From: an uncultured Methylocystaceae bacterium
GTDB taxonomy: Bacteria; Pseudomonadota; Alphaproteobacteria; Rhizobiales; Beijerinckiaceae
DNA length: 64,000 nt
Direction: 5' to 3'
Assembly (NCBI GenBank): GCA_903870245.1
Contig: CAIQCB010000028.1
Location: 1 to 64,000 of the forward strand
Shown: positions 28,125 through 36,885 of the stretch, piece after piece
Position numbering within the stretch: the first letter of the stretch is position 1
Layout: every line of letters starts with the position of its first letter
Notes under the pieces: model-generated
Databases searched by the model: none
Told to the model about the DNA's origin: nothing
What the model saw: the letters and a program-made list of their open reading frames with translations, nothing else
Made by a program: the position numbers and the translations under genes

Positions 28125-28526
28125 ATGAAACTACTTCTGGTTGTCGCCGCCGCACTGATTGACTCGGATCAACGCGTGCTCATCGCCCAACGCCCGGAAG
28201 GCAAACAACTTGCAGGTCTATGGGAATTTCCCGGCGGCAAGCTCGATCCCGGCGAACGCCCAGAACGGGCGCTGGCGCGCGAACTGAAAGAGGAGCTCGG
28301 CGTCGACGTTTGTGAACCCTGCCTCGCGCCACTGACGTTCGCCAGCCACGCCTATGACGATTTTCATTTACTGATGCCGCTTTACGTCTGCCGCAAATGG
28401 GAGGGTCTTGTCGTTCCGGCGGAAGGGCAAAACGTCAAATGGGTGCGGGCGCGGGATTTGCGTCAATATGATATGCCGCCGGCTGATGCGCCGCTGATCG
28501 GACCTCTGATCGATTTTCTTCGCTGA
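28125..28526 (+). CDS. mutT: 8-oxo-dGTP diphosphatase (MutT, Nudix)
   Basis: Cleans 8-oxo-dGTP from the nucleotide pool. The 133-residue protein has a complete Nudix box, GGKLDPGERPERALARELKE with EELGV after it, matching GX5EX7REUXEEXGU. The N-terminal MKLLLVVAAALIDSDQRVLI and ending MPPADAPLIGPLIDFLR are typical of alphaproteobacterial MutT. argJ lies upstream with the DUF2380 remnant and the HdeA/HdeB-like pair between them. Confidence 0.94.
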   Translation: MKLLLVVAAALIDSDQRVLIAQRPEGKQLAGLWEFPGGKLDPGERPERALARELKEELGVDVCEPCLAPLTFASHAYDDFHLLMPLYVCRKWEGLVVPAEGQNVKWVRARDLRQYDMPPADAPLIGPLIDFLR

Positions 28527-28557
28527 AAGAGACATGTCTGCTGAAAGAGATGTGTTT
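28522..28557. repeat. 18-base imperfect tandem repeat at the mutT/kinase junction
   Basis: GCTGAAAGAGACATGTCT (28522-28539) and GCTGAAAGAGATGTGTTT (28540-28557) follow one another. The first copy contains the mutT stop codon, and the second touches the stop of the convergent histidine kinase gene. Confidence 0.6.
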
Positions 28558-29647
28558 AAAGCGTCGCCGGCTCGGTTTTCATCATGGCGAAGCTCGCCGG
28601 AATCGATAGCGTCCACACCAGCCCGTCGGGCGGAAAATTCAGCGACGCCTCGCCATCAAGCGCCAGCGCGACCAGGCGTTTAACGACCTTGTGTCCAAAG
28701 CCCTCGCGCGGCGGCGTCGCCACGGAGGGGCCGCCGCTCTCCCGCCACTCGATCTCCAGCCGACCATCCTCAAGGCCCCATTTCAACGAAACTGCGCCAT
28801 CGGGCCGCGATAGCGCGCCATAGGCCAGGGCGTTGGTGGCGAGTTCGTGCAGGGCAAGGCCGATATTTTGCGCGGCTTCGGGCTTGAGCATCAGCTTCGG
28901 CCCTTCGATCACCGCATGTTGCGCCAGTTCGTCGCGGGAGACATCAAGACAATAGGCCATTTGCGCGCGCACCAGATCGTGCATCGAGGCGCCTCGCCAA
29001 TCCTGCGATATCAGCAAATCATGCGCCATGGAGAGGGCCTGCAATCTCGCGCCGAACTTGCGCTGAAACTCCTCGACAGAGGGCGAGCCCGCCGCTGTCT
29101 GGCGAGACATCGCCTGAACGACGGCAAGCAGATTTTTCGAGCGATGCACCAGTTCGCGCAATAGCACACGAACATGCTGTTCGCGTTGCTTGCGTCCGGT
29201 GATGTCGCGAGCTGTGCCGAGGATGCGCACCGGTCGTCCGTTTTCAAAAAAGGTGCGCCCCCGGATCGAGACCCAGCGTTCGATGCCGTCATTAAGGCCA
29301 ATCACCCGATATTCGATCTCGTAATCGCCGTCGTGTTCGGGATCGAGCGCCGTCTCCACCGCCTCGCGCGACCGCTTGCGATCCTGCGGATGCAGGGCGT
29401 TACGAAAAACTTCGAGGCTCGCAGGCGTATCGGCGTCAAAACCCCACAATTGACGAACGCGCGCGTCAAGATGCACTTCGCCGCTAACAAGGTTCCAGTC
29501 CCATACGCCGGTGCGACCGGCGTCGAGCGCCAGTTGCAAGCGCTCAAGGGCGTAGGCCTTATCTTTTTCGTCATCCGCACCCGAAGCGGCAAGAACCGAT
29601 TTCGCTGCAACCGCGTCCAGATCGCTTGCGCGCCCATCGTCCGACAT
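28556..29647 (-). CDS. PAS-domain HWE-family sensor histidine kinase
   Basis: A soluble sensor kinase of 363 residues. A PAS domain (about residues 30-150) includes RTGVWDWNLVSGEVHL, WGFDADTPASLEVF and RGRTFFENGRPVRILGTARD. The HWE kinase part follows, with phospho-acceptor box RELVHRSKNLLAVVQAMSRQ near residue 165, N box ALHELATNALAYGALS near 270 and the family-defining WxE in EIEWRESGGP. The input is unknown and may be light, redox or another ligand. No LOV cysteine motif is obvious. Its ATG overlaps the parE stop by one base (TGATG), suggesting cotranslation. No response regulator is adjacent. Confidence 0.88.
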   Translation of the reverse strand: MSDDGRASDLDAVAAKSVLAASGADDEKDKAYALERLQLALDAGRTGVWDWNLVSGEVHLDARVRQLWGFDADTPASLEVFRNALHPQDRKRSREAVETALDPEHDGDYEIEYRVIGLNDGIERWVSIRGRTFFENGRPVRILGTARDITGRKQREQHVRVLLRELVHRSKNLLAVVQAMSRQTAAGSPSVEEFQRKFGARLQALSMAHDLLISQDWRGASMHDLVRAQMAYCLDVSRDELAQHAVIEGPKLMLKPEAAQNIGLALHELATNALAYGALSRPDGAVSLKWGLEDGRLEIEWRESGGPSVATPPREGFGHKVVKRLVALALDGEASLNFPPDGLVWTLSIPASFAMMKTEPATL

Positions 29648-31662
29648 CAGATATCGACCAATTCGGCGGCGAAAGCCGCCTTTTCCTGTATGAAGGCGAA
29701 ACGCGCTTCGGGCTTGTTGCCCATCAACCGCTCGACGCAATCGGCGGTCTCCTCGCGTTCCTCGCCGGCAAGCACGACCTTAAGCAAGGTGCGTTTGGTC
29801 GGGTCCATCGTGGTTTCCTTCAGTTGGGCGGCGCTCATTTCGCCCAGCCCCTTGAAACGGTTGACCTCGATCTTGCCCTTTCCGGTGAGTTCGGCGCGCT
29901 CAAGCTCCTCGCGATGCGCATTGTCGCGCGCATAGACGGTTTTGGCGCCCTGCGTCAGCTTGAAAAGCGGCGGTTGCGCCAGATAAAGATGGCCGCCTTC
30001 GATCAGGCGCGGCATCTGCCGGTAAAAAAAGGTGATTAACAACGATGCGATATGCGCGCCGTCGACATCGGCGTCGGTCATAATAATCACCTTGCCGTAT
30101 CGCAAATCCTGCTCGCGATAATGCGCGCCCAGGCCGCAGCCAAGCGCCTGAGTCAGATCGGCGAGTTGCTGATTGGCCTGCAGCTTGTCCTTTGTCGCCG
30201 AAGCGACGTTCAGGATCTTGCCGCGCAACGGCAGCACAGCCTGCGTTGCGCGATTGCGCGCCTCCTTTGCTGAGCCGCCTGCGGAATCGCCTTCGACAAT
30301 AAAAAGCTCCGAACCCTCGGTGGAGCTGTTGGTGCAATCAACCAGCTTGCCAGGCAGACGCAATTTGCGCGTCGCGGTCTTGCGCGCGACGTCTTTCTCT
30401 GCCCGGCGCCGAAGGCGCTCCTCGGCGCGCTCGATGGCGAAATCGAGCAACTTGTTGGCCTGCGATGGCGCGCCTGCGAGCCAGTGATCGAAGGCGTCGC
30501 GCACGACGCTTTCGACAATGCGCGAGGCCTCAAGCGTCATCAGCCGACTCTTGTTCTGACCTTGAAACTCCGGCTCGCGAATGAACACCGAGATCATCGC
30601 CGCAGATTGACCCATCAGATCGTCAGCGGTCACATCCTTTGCGCGTTTCGCCTGTCCGATGCGCTCGGCGTGATCGCGCAGCGCTTTGGTGAGCGCCGAA
30701 CGAAAACCGGCTTCATGCGTGCCGCCATCCGGCGTGGGGATCGTGTTGCAATAGGAGTGAACGAAGCCATCGTCGTCGGCGAGCCACGCCACCGCCCATT
30801 CGAGCGAGCCATGGCCGCCCTCGCGCGTCACCTTGCCGACGAAGGGTTGATCGGTAACCGACTCCTTGCCGTGAATTTCACGCGCCAGATAGTCCTTGAG
30901 GCCCCCCGGAAAACGCAGCACAGCTTCGGCGGGAACATCCGAGCCCGCCTCGATCAGCCCGGGATCGCAGCGCCAGCGAATTTCAACGCCGCCGAAGAGA
31001 TAGGCCTTGGACCGCGACATGCGAAACAGCCGCGCTGGCCGCCAGTGCGCCTGTGGGCCAAAAATCTGCGCATCCGGCCTGAAGCGCACTTTCGTGCCGC
31101 GCCGGTTGGCGATCCTGCCCAGTTCGACAAGCTTGCCGAGCGGGAGGCCGCGCGAAAACTCCTGCCGGTAAAGCTGGCCGCCGGTCGCCACTTCCACCTC
31201 GAGCTTTTCCGACAAGGCGTTGACGACGGATACGCCGACGCCGTGCAGGCCGCCGGAGGTTTGGTAGGCGCCGGAGTCGAATTTGCCGCCGGCGTGGAGC
31301 ACGGTCATCACCACCTCCAACGCCGATTTGTTCTTCATTTTTGGATGCGGACCGACCGGAATGCCGCGCCCATTATCAATAACTGTTAGCCAGCCGTCGG
31401 GCTCCAGCGTCACCTCGATGAAGGTAGCGTGACCAGCGACCGCCTCATCCATGGCGTTGTCGAGCACCTCGGCGAAGAGATGATGCATGGCGGTTTCGTC
31501 AGTGCCGCCGATATACATGCCGGGGCGCCGGCGCACCGGCTCCAGCCCTTCGAGCACTTCGATGGACGCCGCAGAATATTCTGCGGGGACGGTTTTGGCG
31601 GCGGCTTTGGGCGCGGCGGCTTTACGCAGCGCGCCGCCGAAAAGGTCGGTTTTGGTGGCCAT
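29647..31662 (-). CDS. parE: DNA topoisomerase IV subunit B
   Basis: ATPase subunit of topoisomerase IV, which unlinks daughter chromosomes. At 671 residues it fits ParE. The GHKL ATP site includes EVLDNAMDEAVAGHA, VIDNGRGIPVGPHPK and GGLHGVGVSVVNALS. The Toprim domain has ELFIVEGDSAGGSAKEARNR with the catalytic Glu, and IIMTDADVDGAHI. It ends in RFKGLGEMSAAQLKETTMDP. parC is not in the window. It is divergent from the ABC importer genes. Confidence 0.96.
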   Translation of the reverse strand: MATKTDLFGGALRKAAAPKAAAKTVPAEYSAASIEVLEGLEPVRRRPGMYIGGTDETAMHHLFAEVLDNAMDEAVAGHATFIEVTLEPDGWLTVIDNGRGIPVGPHPKMKNKSALEVVMTVLHAGGKFDSGAYQTSGGLHGVGVSVVNALSEKLEVEVATGGQLYRQEFSRGLPLGKLVELGRIANRRGTKVRFRPDAQIFGPQAHWRPARLFRMSRSKAYLFGGVEIRWRCDPGLIEAGSDVPAEAVLRFPGGLKDYLAREIHGKESVTDQPFVGKVTREGGHGSLEWAVAWLADDDGFVHSYCNTIPTPDGGTHEAGFRSALTKALRDHAERIGQAKRAKDVTADDLMGQSAAMISVFIREPEFQGQNKSRLMTLEASRIVESVVRDAFDHWLAGAPSQANKLLDFAIERAEERLRRRAEKDVARKTATRKLRLPGKLVDCTNSSTEGSELFIVEGDSAGGSAKEARNRATQAVLPLRGKILNVASATKDKLQANQQLADLTQALGCGLGAHYREQDLRYGKVIIMTDADVDGAHIASLLITFFYRQMPRLIEGGHLYLAQPPLFKLTQGAKTVYARDNAHREELERAELTGKGKIEVNRFKGLGEMSAAQLKETTMDPTKRTLLKVVLAGEEREETADCVERLMGNKPEARFAFIQEKAAFAAELVDI

Positions 31663-31781
31663 GACCGGGATATTAGCGCGATTCGACGACGGATGCGCGC
31701 AGCTTGGCCAATAACGGGCGGGAGATGACGGCGCCGCCGCCCTGGTTTAAGAGCGGGCCCGGTCTGCTATGGGAAAAATCG

Positions 31782-32762
31782 ATGAAACGCCTGCTCGCCA
31801 CCCTCCTCGCCGCCGCCGTCCTGGCCGCCGCCACGCTTGGCTTCGTCACCCCGGCCTCGGCCGACGACGTTCTGCGCCTCGCGCTGCAAAAAACCGGCAC
31901 GGCGAGTTGGGAGATCGCTGTGATCAAGGCTTTCGGCCTTGATCGCGAGGCTGGACTGACGCTTGAGACAACCGAACTGGCGACGCCGGAGGCCAGCAAG
32001 ATCGCGCTTCAGGGCGGCAGCGCCGACCTGATCGTCGCGGACTGGCTGTGGGTGGCGCGCGAGCGCGCCGAAGGGGCGAAGCTGACCCTTTATCCATACT
32101 CCACCGGCGTCGGCGCGGTGTTGACCAAAAATCCCGCCATCCGGGGAGTCGCCGACCTTGGCGGCAAAAAGCTCGGGATTGCCGGCGGACCGCTCGACAA
32201 GAGCTGGCTGCTGCTCAAGGCCTATGGCCTGAAAAATGGCGTCGATCTCGAAAAATCGGCGACGCTGGTCTATGGCGCGCCGCCGCTTGTCGCAGAAAAA
32301 GCGCTTGAGGGCGAAATCGATGCGGCGCTGGAGTTCTGGAACTTCGCCGTCGATCTGGAGGGCAAGGGCTTCGCCCGTCCCATCGAGATCGCCGAAGTGG
32401 AAAAGGCGCTCGGCGCAACGGGTCCTGTCGTCATCACCGGCTATGTCTTCGACGAAGGCTTCGCCGCCGGCCACGCCGACGCGCTCAAACGCTTTTTCGC
32501 CATCGCCGGGAAAGCGCGAGCGTTGATTGCGACCGAGGACAGGGCCTGGCGCATCGCCGCGCAGCGACTGGGCGGAAAAGACGAAGCGACGCTTAATCTT
32601 TACCGACGTCGTTACATCGCCGCGACGCCCAAGCGCGGCGTCGCCGATGAGGCGCGCGACGCCGCCTCGCTTTACGCTGTGCTGGCGGAGATCGGCGGCG
32701 AGAAACTGGTTGGCGCCGGAAAGACCCTCGCGCCGGGAACCTTCTATACGGTCGCGCCTTGA
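31782..32762 (+). CDS. ABC transporter substrate-binding protein (NitT/TauT-like)
   Basis: A periplasmic binding protein for a small-molecule importer. ATG 31782 gives 326 residues with the signal MKRLLATLLAAAVLAAATLG and cleavage near PASADD. The fold pieces match the SsuA/TauA/ThiY group: AVIKAFGLDREAGLTLE, GGSADLIVADWLWVARERA, VADLGGKKLGIAGGPLDKSW and ALEGEIDAALEFWNFAVDLE. The ligand cannot be read from sequence. It overlaps the permease start by four bases, forming a three-gene operon. Confidence 0.85.
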   Translation: MKRLLATLLAAAVLAAATLGFVTPASADDVLRLALQKTGTASWEIAVIKAFGLDREAGLTLETTELATPEASKIALQGGSADLIVADWLWVARERAEGAKLTLYPYSTGVGAVLTKNPAIRGVADLGGKKLGIAGGPLDKSWLLLKAYGLKNGVDLEKSATLVYGAPPLVAEKALEGEIDAALEFWNFAVDLEGKGFARPIEIAEVEKALGATGPVVITGYVFDEGFAAGHADALKRFFAIAGKARALIATEDRAWRIAAQRLGGKDEATLNLYRRRYIAATPKRGVADEARDAASLYAVLAEIGGEKLVGAGKTLAPGTFYTVAP

Positions 32763-33493
32763 TCCGGGCGCTGTCGCTCGCAACGATTATCGCGCTGTGG
32801 CAGGCGGCGGCGCTGATCGCCGATCCGCGTCGACTGCCCGGACCGCTGCCAGTGTTCGAGACCATGCTCCTGGAGGCGCAATCAGGCGCGTTGTTGGCCA
32901 ATCTGACAATCACGCTGGCCCGTGTGCTCGCCGCCTTCGCCCTCGCCATGAGTTTCGGCGCAGCGATCGGCTATGCAATGGGCCGCCATCGCACACTTGA
33001 CCGCCTGCTTGATCCCTGGTTGGTCGTGCTGCTCAATCTGCCGGCGCTTGTCGTCATCGTGCTCGCCTATATCTGGGCCGGCCTCACTGAAGTCGCGGCG
33101 ATTGGCGCGGTAGCGCTCAACAAACTGCCCAACGCCGTCGTGACGTTGCGCGAAGGGGCCCGCGCGCTTGATCCCCAGCTTGAGGAGGTGGCGCAGGCGT
33201 TTCGCCTTTCGCCGCTCGCGCGGTTTCGACATGTCGTTGCGCCACAGCTCGCGCCCTATGTCGCCGCCGCGACCCGCGCCGGCCTGTCGCTGGTCTGGAA
33301 GATCGTGTTGATCGTCGAATTGCTCGGCCGGCCCAATGGCGTGGGCTTTGAAATCAACATGGCTTTTCAGCTTTTTGACATGCGGTTGCTGCTCGCCTAC
33401 GCCCTGCCCTTCGTGGCGCTGATGCTCGCTCTTGAAACCCTTCTGGTGCAACCCTTTGAACGTTCCGTCTCCCGTTGGCGCGTCGGCGCTTGA
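32759..33493 (+). CDS. ABC transporter permease (NitT/TauT family)
   Basis: A 244-residue permease with six hydrophobic segments and the EAA coupling motif EVAQAFRLSPLARFRHVVAP near residue 140. It starts at TTG 32759 inside the end of the binding-protein gene (TTGA overlap), which indicates translational coupling. The N-terminus MIRALSLATIIALWQAAALI and the DPWLVVLLNLPALVVIVLAY segment fit the SsuC/TauC family. Confidence 0.88.
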   Translation: MIRALSLATIIALWQAAALIADPRRLPGPLPVFETMLLEAQSGALLANLTITLARVLAAFALAMSFGAAIGYAMGRHRTLDRLLDPWLVVLLNLPALVVIVLAYIWAGLTEVAAIGAVALNKLPNAVVTLREGARALDPQLEEVAQAFRLSPLARFRHVVAPQLAPYVAAATRAGLSLVWKIVLIVELLGRPNGVGFEINMAFQLFDMRLLLAYALPFVALMLALETLLVQPFERSVSRWRVGA

Positions 33494-34202
33494 TCTGTCG
33501 ATCCGTCGCAAGGATCACAAGACTCCCGACGGCGTGACCCATCATGTGCTGGCGGATTTGCGCCTGAGCCTGCCCGGCGGCGCTGTCGGCGCGTTGGTCG
33601 GCCCTTCCGGCTGCGGCAAGACGACACTGCTGCGCCTCGTCGCCGGACTGGATCGCGATTATGATGGCGACATTCGCCTGCCCGCACATGGTCGCCTCGG
33701 CATGGTCTTTCAGGAGCCACGCCTGCTGCCCTGGCGAACGGTGATCGATAATCTGCGCATCGCCGCGCCCGACGCGCATGACAAGGCGATCGCCGCGCTT
33801 CTTGAAGAACTGGGTCTCGCAGAACACGCTGCGCATTTCCCGCGCCAACTGTCGCTCGGGCTGGCCCGCCGCGTCGCGCTGGCGCGGGCGCTCGCCGTCG
33901 ATCCTGATCTGCTGCTGCTTGATGAACCGCTGGTGTCGCTTGATGCGGCACGGGCGCGCGAACTGCGCGAGAAAATCGCCGCGCTGGTCGAGACGCGCCG
34001 CATCACGACGTTGCTTGTCACCCATGATCCGCGCGAGGCGATCGCTCTTGCCGATAAAATTTTCCTACTGTCGCCGCGCCCAGCGCATGTCGTCGCGACG
34101 CTGACGATCGATACGCCGCGCAGCCGTCTGACGCCCGAACGCGCTCATGAACTGGAGAAAGAAGCGCTTGCGATGCTGGCGGGAAACGGGACAAAAATTT
34201 AG
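33456..34202 (+). CDS. ABC transporter ATP-binding protein (NitT/TauT family)
   Basis: ATPase of the same importer. It has Walker A GPSGCGKTTLL, Q-loop MVFQEPRLLPW, Walker B DLLLLDEPL and H-loop LLVTHDP. The signature motif reads QLSLGLARR rather than the usual LSGGQ, a conservative variant within the coupling loop. The N-terminus is uncertain. The frame is open from TTG 33432, and TTG 33456 is used here, so the gene overlaps the permease end by about 38 bases. Confidence 0.85.
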   Translation: MNVPSPVGASALDLSIRRKDHKTPDGVTHHVLADLRLSLPGGAVGALVGPSGCGKTTLLRLVAGLDRDYDGDIRLPAHGRLGMVFQEPRLLPWRTVIDNLRIAAPDAHDKAIAALLEELGLAEHAAHFPRQLSLGLARRVALARALAVDPDLLLLDEPLVSLDAARARELREKIAALVETRRITTLLVTHDPREAIALADKIFLLSPRPAHVVATLTIDTPRSRLTPERAHELEKEALAMLAGNGTKI

Positions 34203-34360
34203 GCGAGGACTCGACGTTGCCGGAATGTTCGCTGCAGCGCCGTTGAGCGCGTGGATTACGTCGCAGAACCCATCAGGGCGCGCTCAAATCTTTGTCAACG
34301 CTTGCCTCCTGAAAATCTGAGCTTTCGGCGCACACATCCTGTTGCGAAATTATCTCGCCG

Positions 34361-34401
34361 TTGAGCCTTGGCACCCTTCATCTATGGTGCAACTATTGCA
34401 C
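34361..34401 (+). promoter_or_regulatory. Candidate promoter with overlapping palindromic operator for the DUF4160/DUF2442 pair
   Basis: A -35-like TTGAGC at 34361-34366 and a -10-like TATGGT at 34383-34388 are separated by 16 bases. Overlapping the -10 end and the expected transcription start is GTGCAA-CTA-TTGCAC (34387-34401), a perfect 6-bp-arm inverted repeat with AT flanks that partly extend the symmetry. The second gene encodes a C-terminal DNA-binding helix-turn-helix, so autorepression through this site is a reasonable inference. Confidence 0.5.
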
Positions 34402-34422
34402 TATGACAACCGACATTTTCGA

Positions 34423-34656
34423 ATGTCCGTCCTGCAACGCTTCGGCGCTGTCAGCATCCGAATGTATGCCGAGGATCACCGCCCGCCTCACTTTCACAAC
34501 GTCGCGCCTGATTTTCAGGCGCTGGTGCGGCTTTCTGATCTGGCCGTGATCGCCGGGGAAGCAAAAGCTGGCGAATTTGCCGAAGCTTTGTCCTGGGCGC
34601 GCGCGCATCGAGAAATGCTTGCCATGAAATGGGCGCAACTCAACGAACGAGACTGA
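34423..34656 (+). CDS. DUF4160 family protein
   Basis: 77 residues from ATG 34423 (MSVLQRFGAVSIRMYAEDHR). The diagnostic DHRPPHFHNV motif is followed by a conserved hydrophobic core and ends with AHREMLAMKWAQLNE. DUF4160 genes are usually found beside DUF2442 genes, as here, and have been suggested to be toxin-antitoxin-like modules. I know of no established activity. ATG 34384 is also in frame but would lie inside the palindrome. The next gene begins two bases after the stop. Confidence 0.85.
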   Translation: MSVLQRFGAVSIRMYAEDHRPPHFHNVAPDFQALVRLSDLAVIAGEAKAGEFAEALSWARAHREMLAMKWAQLNERD

Positions 34657-34658
34657 TC

Positions 34659-35099
34659 ATGCCGAAGAAGAGCTTGCCGCGCATCGCCGCCGTCGCGCCG
34701 GGAAAAAAACCACTAACGTTACACGTGCGCTGGGAGGGCGGAGACGAGAGTCTTGTCAATCTTTCGGAGCCTGTGCGGACGTTCCGGGTCTATGAGCCCT
34801 TGCGTCGCTCGCCCGACATGTTCCGGAAGGCGCGAGTCGGCGATCATGGAACCGATATTGTCTGGACCGAAGATATCGACATGTCCGCCGATACGCTGTG
34901 GCGTCTGGCGCAGGAACAGGCGGGCGTCACTTTATCGGCGGAAGCTTTCAGGCAATGGCGCGAGCGTCAGGCCCATAGGCTGGATACGGCGGCGGCGGCG
35001 CTCGAAATCAGCCGTCGCATGATCGCTTATTACGAGCAGGGCAAAAAGCCGATCCCGCGCGTGGTCGCTCTGGCGACGCGCGCGCTTGAACTCACGTAA
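34659..35099 (+). CDS. DUF2442 protein with C-terminal helix-turn-helix
   Basis: 146 residues from ATG 34659. The N-terminal half is the DUF2442 fold (LTLHVRWEGGDESLVNLSEP, then FRKARVGDHGTDIVWTEDID). The C-terminal half reads as an XRE-type helix-turn-helix (AHRLDTAAAALEISRRMIAY, then YEQGKKPIPRVVALATRALE). The arrangement of an N-terminal sensor or partner-binding domain with a C-terminal DNA-binding domain resembles autoregulating antitoxins of the MqsA style. It is the likely repressor of its own operon via the upstream palindrome. It converges on the SDR gene. Confidence 0.82.
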   Translation: MPKKSLPRIAAVAPGKKPLTLHVRWEGGDESLVNLSEPVRTFRVYEPLRRSPDMFRKARVGDHGTDIVWTEDIDMSADTLWRLAQEQAGVTLSAEAFRQWRERQAHRLDTAAAALEISRRMIAYYEQGKKPIPRVVALATRALELT

Positions 35100-35199
35100 T
35101 TCAGCGGCTACGCGATGACCTGCGACCTTGTGCGCGAAGAGATTGCGCGAAATTATGTTGATGCAAGCCTCCCGCTGCGCAGATCGTTTTTGTCTGCAC

Positions 35200-35889
35200 T
35201 CACCACGGCAAATCCTGTCCGCGATAATCGAGAAAGCGGCCTGTATCGGCGTGGGTCAAGCCGGCGCAGACGGAGATAACGCCGGCGGCGCTGTCTTCAA
35301 CGCTGAGGTCTGCGGCGGCGCCGCCCATATCGGTGCGCACCCATCCAGGATGCAACGCGATCACCGTCACCCCGTCCGGTTTGAGATCGGCCGCAAGGCA
35401 TTGGGCGATACGATTGAGCCCCGCCTTTGAAGCGCGATAGGCGACGTTGAAGGTTCCGCCAACCGCCATCGAGCCAAGACGGCTCGACATTAGAACGATA
35501 CGCGGATTGTCGTCGCGGCGCATGAACGGCAGAAAGGCCTGAACGACGCGCAGCGGCCCGAGTGTATTGGTCGAGAGCAAATCAAGCGCGCCATCGAAAT
35601 CCATATCGGTCGAGGATTGCCGCATCGGCCCATAGGCGCCGGCGTTGGCGATAAGGACATCGATCGGCGTCTCGATCTGCGCGGCGGCGGCGTGGAGCGC
35701 CGCTTCATCGCGCGTGTCGAAGGCGACGATGCGGCCCCGTCCCGCCAGCGGCGCGAGGGCGGCGGCGACACGATCATGCGCCGATGGATCGCGCAGGCTC
35801 GCCGTAACGGTTTCACCGCGAAGCGCGAGCTGGCGCGCCATCTCCAGTCCTATGCCCCGGCTCGCGCCGGCGATCAGCCAATGCGCCAT
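35200..35889 (-). CDS. Short-chain dehydrogenase/reductase (SDR)
   Basis: An NAD(P)-dependent oxidoreductase of 229 residues from ATG 35889, which follows AAGGAGGAGAGC. The dinucleotide site is AGASRGIGLEMARQL, the NAG motif is IANAGAYGP, and the catalytic Ser (VLMSSRLGSM) and YxxxK (YRASKAGLNRIA) are intact. The substrate is unknown. The sequence resembles C-factor-like SDRs, with LHPGWVRTDMGG near the C-terminus. It lies 100 bases after rpoH in the same direction, separated from it by a terminator. Confidence 0.88.
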   Translation of the reverse strand: MAHWLIAGASRGIGLEMARQLALRGETVTASLRDPSAHDRVAAALAPLAGRGRIVAFDTRDEAALHAAAAQIETPIDVLIANAGAYGPMRQSSTDMDFDGALDLLSTNTLGPLRVVQAFLPFMRRDDNPRIVLMSSRLGSMAVGGTFNVAYRASKAGLNRIAQCLAADLKPDGVTVIALHPGWVRTDMGGAAADLSVEDSAAGVISVCAGLTHADTGRFLDYRGQDLPW

Positions 35890-35929
35890 GCTCTCCTCCT
35901 TTTCTGGCAGGATATAGCGCGGCGGATAC

Positions 35930-35968
35930 AAAAAGATCGTCCCGGCAGGGCTAGCGCGCGCCGGGACG
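35930..35968 (-). terminator. Rho-independent terminator after rpoH
   Basis: On the minus strand, CGTCCCGGC, a 13-base loop and GCCGGGACG form a 9-bp stem followed by ATCTTTTTG. It lies 27 bases after the rpoH stop and before the SDR gene. Confidence 0.75.
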
Positions 35969-35994
35969 AAATTTTATTTCGTATGTTCTAAACC

Positions 35995-36885
35995 CTACAT
36001 CGCATGCGCGTGCGTGGGCGCCGCCTCGATCCGGGCCATGCCGCTGCGCACCGCCGCCTGAACCTTCTCAAAGGCGCGCACCTCGATCTGGCGCACGCGC
36101 TCCCGCGACACGCCAAACTCCTCCGAGAGTTGCTCCAGCGTCACCGGATCCTCAGCGAGACGCCGCGCCTCGAAAATGCGCCGCTCGCGCGGATTCAAAA
36201 CATCTAGCGCGCCATGCAGGGCCTTATGACGATTATCGGTTTCCTCCTGGGCCAGCAGCAGATGCTCCTGATCGTCGCTGTCGTCGACCAGCCAGTCCTG
36301 CCACTCGCCCTCGCCTTCCTCGCGCAGCGGCGAATTGAGCGAGGCGTCGCCGCCCATGCGGCGGTTCATGTCGATTACGTCCTGCTTCGAGACGCCCAGA
36401 CGCGTGGCGATCTTCTCGACGTTCTCCGGTCTGAGATCGCCCTCTTCATAGGCGGAAATGCGGCTCTTCGCCTTGCGCAGATTGAAGAACAGCTTCTTCT
36501 GGCTGGCGGTGGTGCCCATTTTGACAAGCGACCACGAGCGCAGGATGTATTCCTGAATCGCCGCGCGTATCCACCACATCGCATAGGTGGCGAGACGAAA
36601 GCCGCGATCTGGTTCGAAGCGCTTTACGGCCTGCATCAGGCCGACGTTGCCTTCAGAAATGATCTCCCCGATCGGCAGGCCGTAGCCGCGATAGCCCATC
36701 GCGATCTTGGCGACGAGACGCAAATGCGAAGTGATGAGCTCCTGCGCAGCCTTGGGGTCTTCGTGCTCGCGCCAGCGTTTGGCGAGCATATATTCCTGCT
36801 GGGGCTCCAGCATGGGGAAGCGACGAATTTCCGCAAGATAATGCGCAAGACCGCCTTCGGCGACGATGGGCAAGGAATTCGCCAT
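35995..36885 (-). CDS. rpoH: RNA polymerase sigma-32 (heat shock) factor
   Basis: The heat shock sigma factor, 296 residues. Region 2 has ELITSHLRLVAKIAMGYRGY, EIISEGNVGLMQAVKRFEPD and the -10 recognition helix FRLATYAMWWIRAAIQEYIL. The RpoH box is present as SQKKLFFNLRKAK near residue 130, which separates it from RpoD. Region 4 has LEQLSEEFGVSRERVRQIEV. GGAGGTTGTAAATT precedes the ATG. Alphaproteobacteria often have more than one RpoH, and only this copy is in view. Confidence 0.96.
   Translation of the reverse strand: MANSLPIVAEGGLAHYLAEIRRFPMLEPQQEYMLAKRWREHEDPKAAQELITSHLRLVAKIAMGYRGYGLPIGEIISEGNVGLMQAVKRFEPDRGFRLATYAMWWIRAAIQEYILRSWSLVKMGTTASQKKLFFNLRKAKSRISAYEEGDLRPENVEKIATRLGVSKQDVIDMNRRMGGDASLNSPLREEGEGEWQDWLVDDSDDQEHLLLAQEETDNRHKALHGALDVLNPRERRIFEARRLAEDPVTLEQLSEEFGVSRERVRQIEVRAFEKVQAAVRSGMARIEAAPTHAHAM

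Noticed and set aside
27916-28128. 70-codon frame overlapping the mutT start by ATGA
   Set aside because: Low-complexity Lys-rich end, no family features and no good ribosome binding site. It is probably fortuitous.
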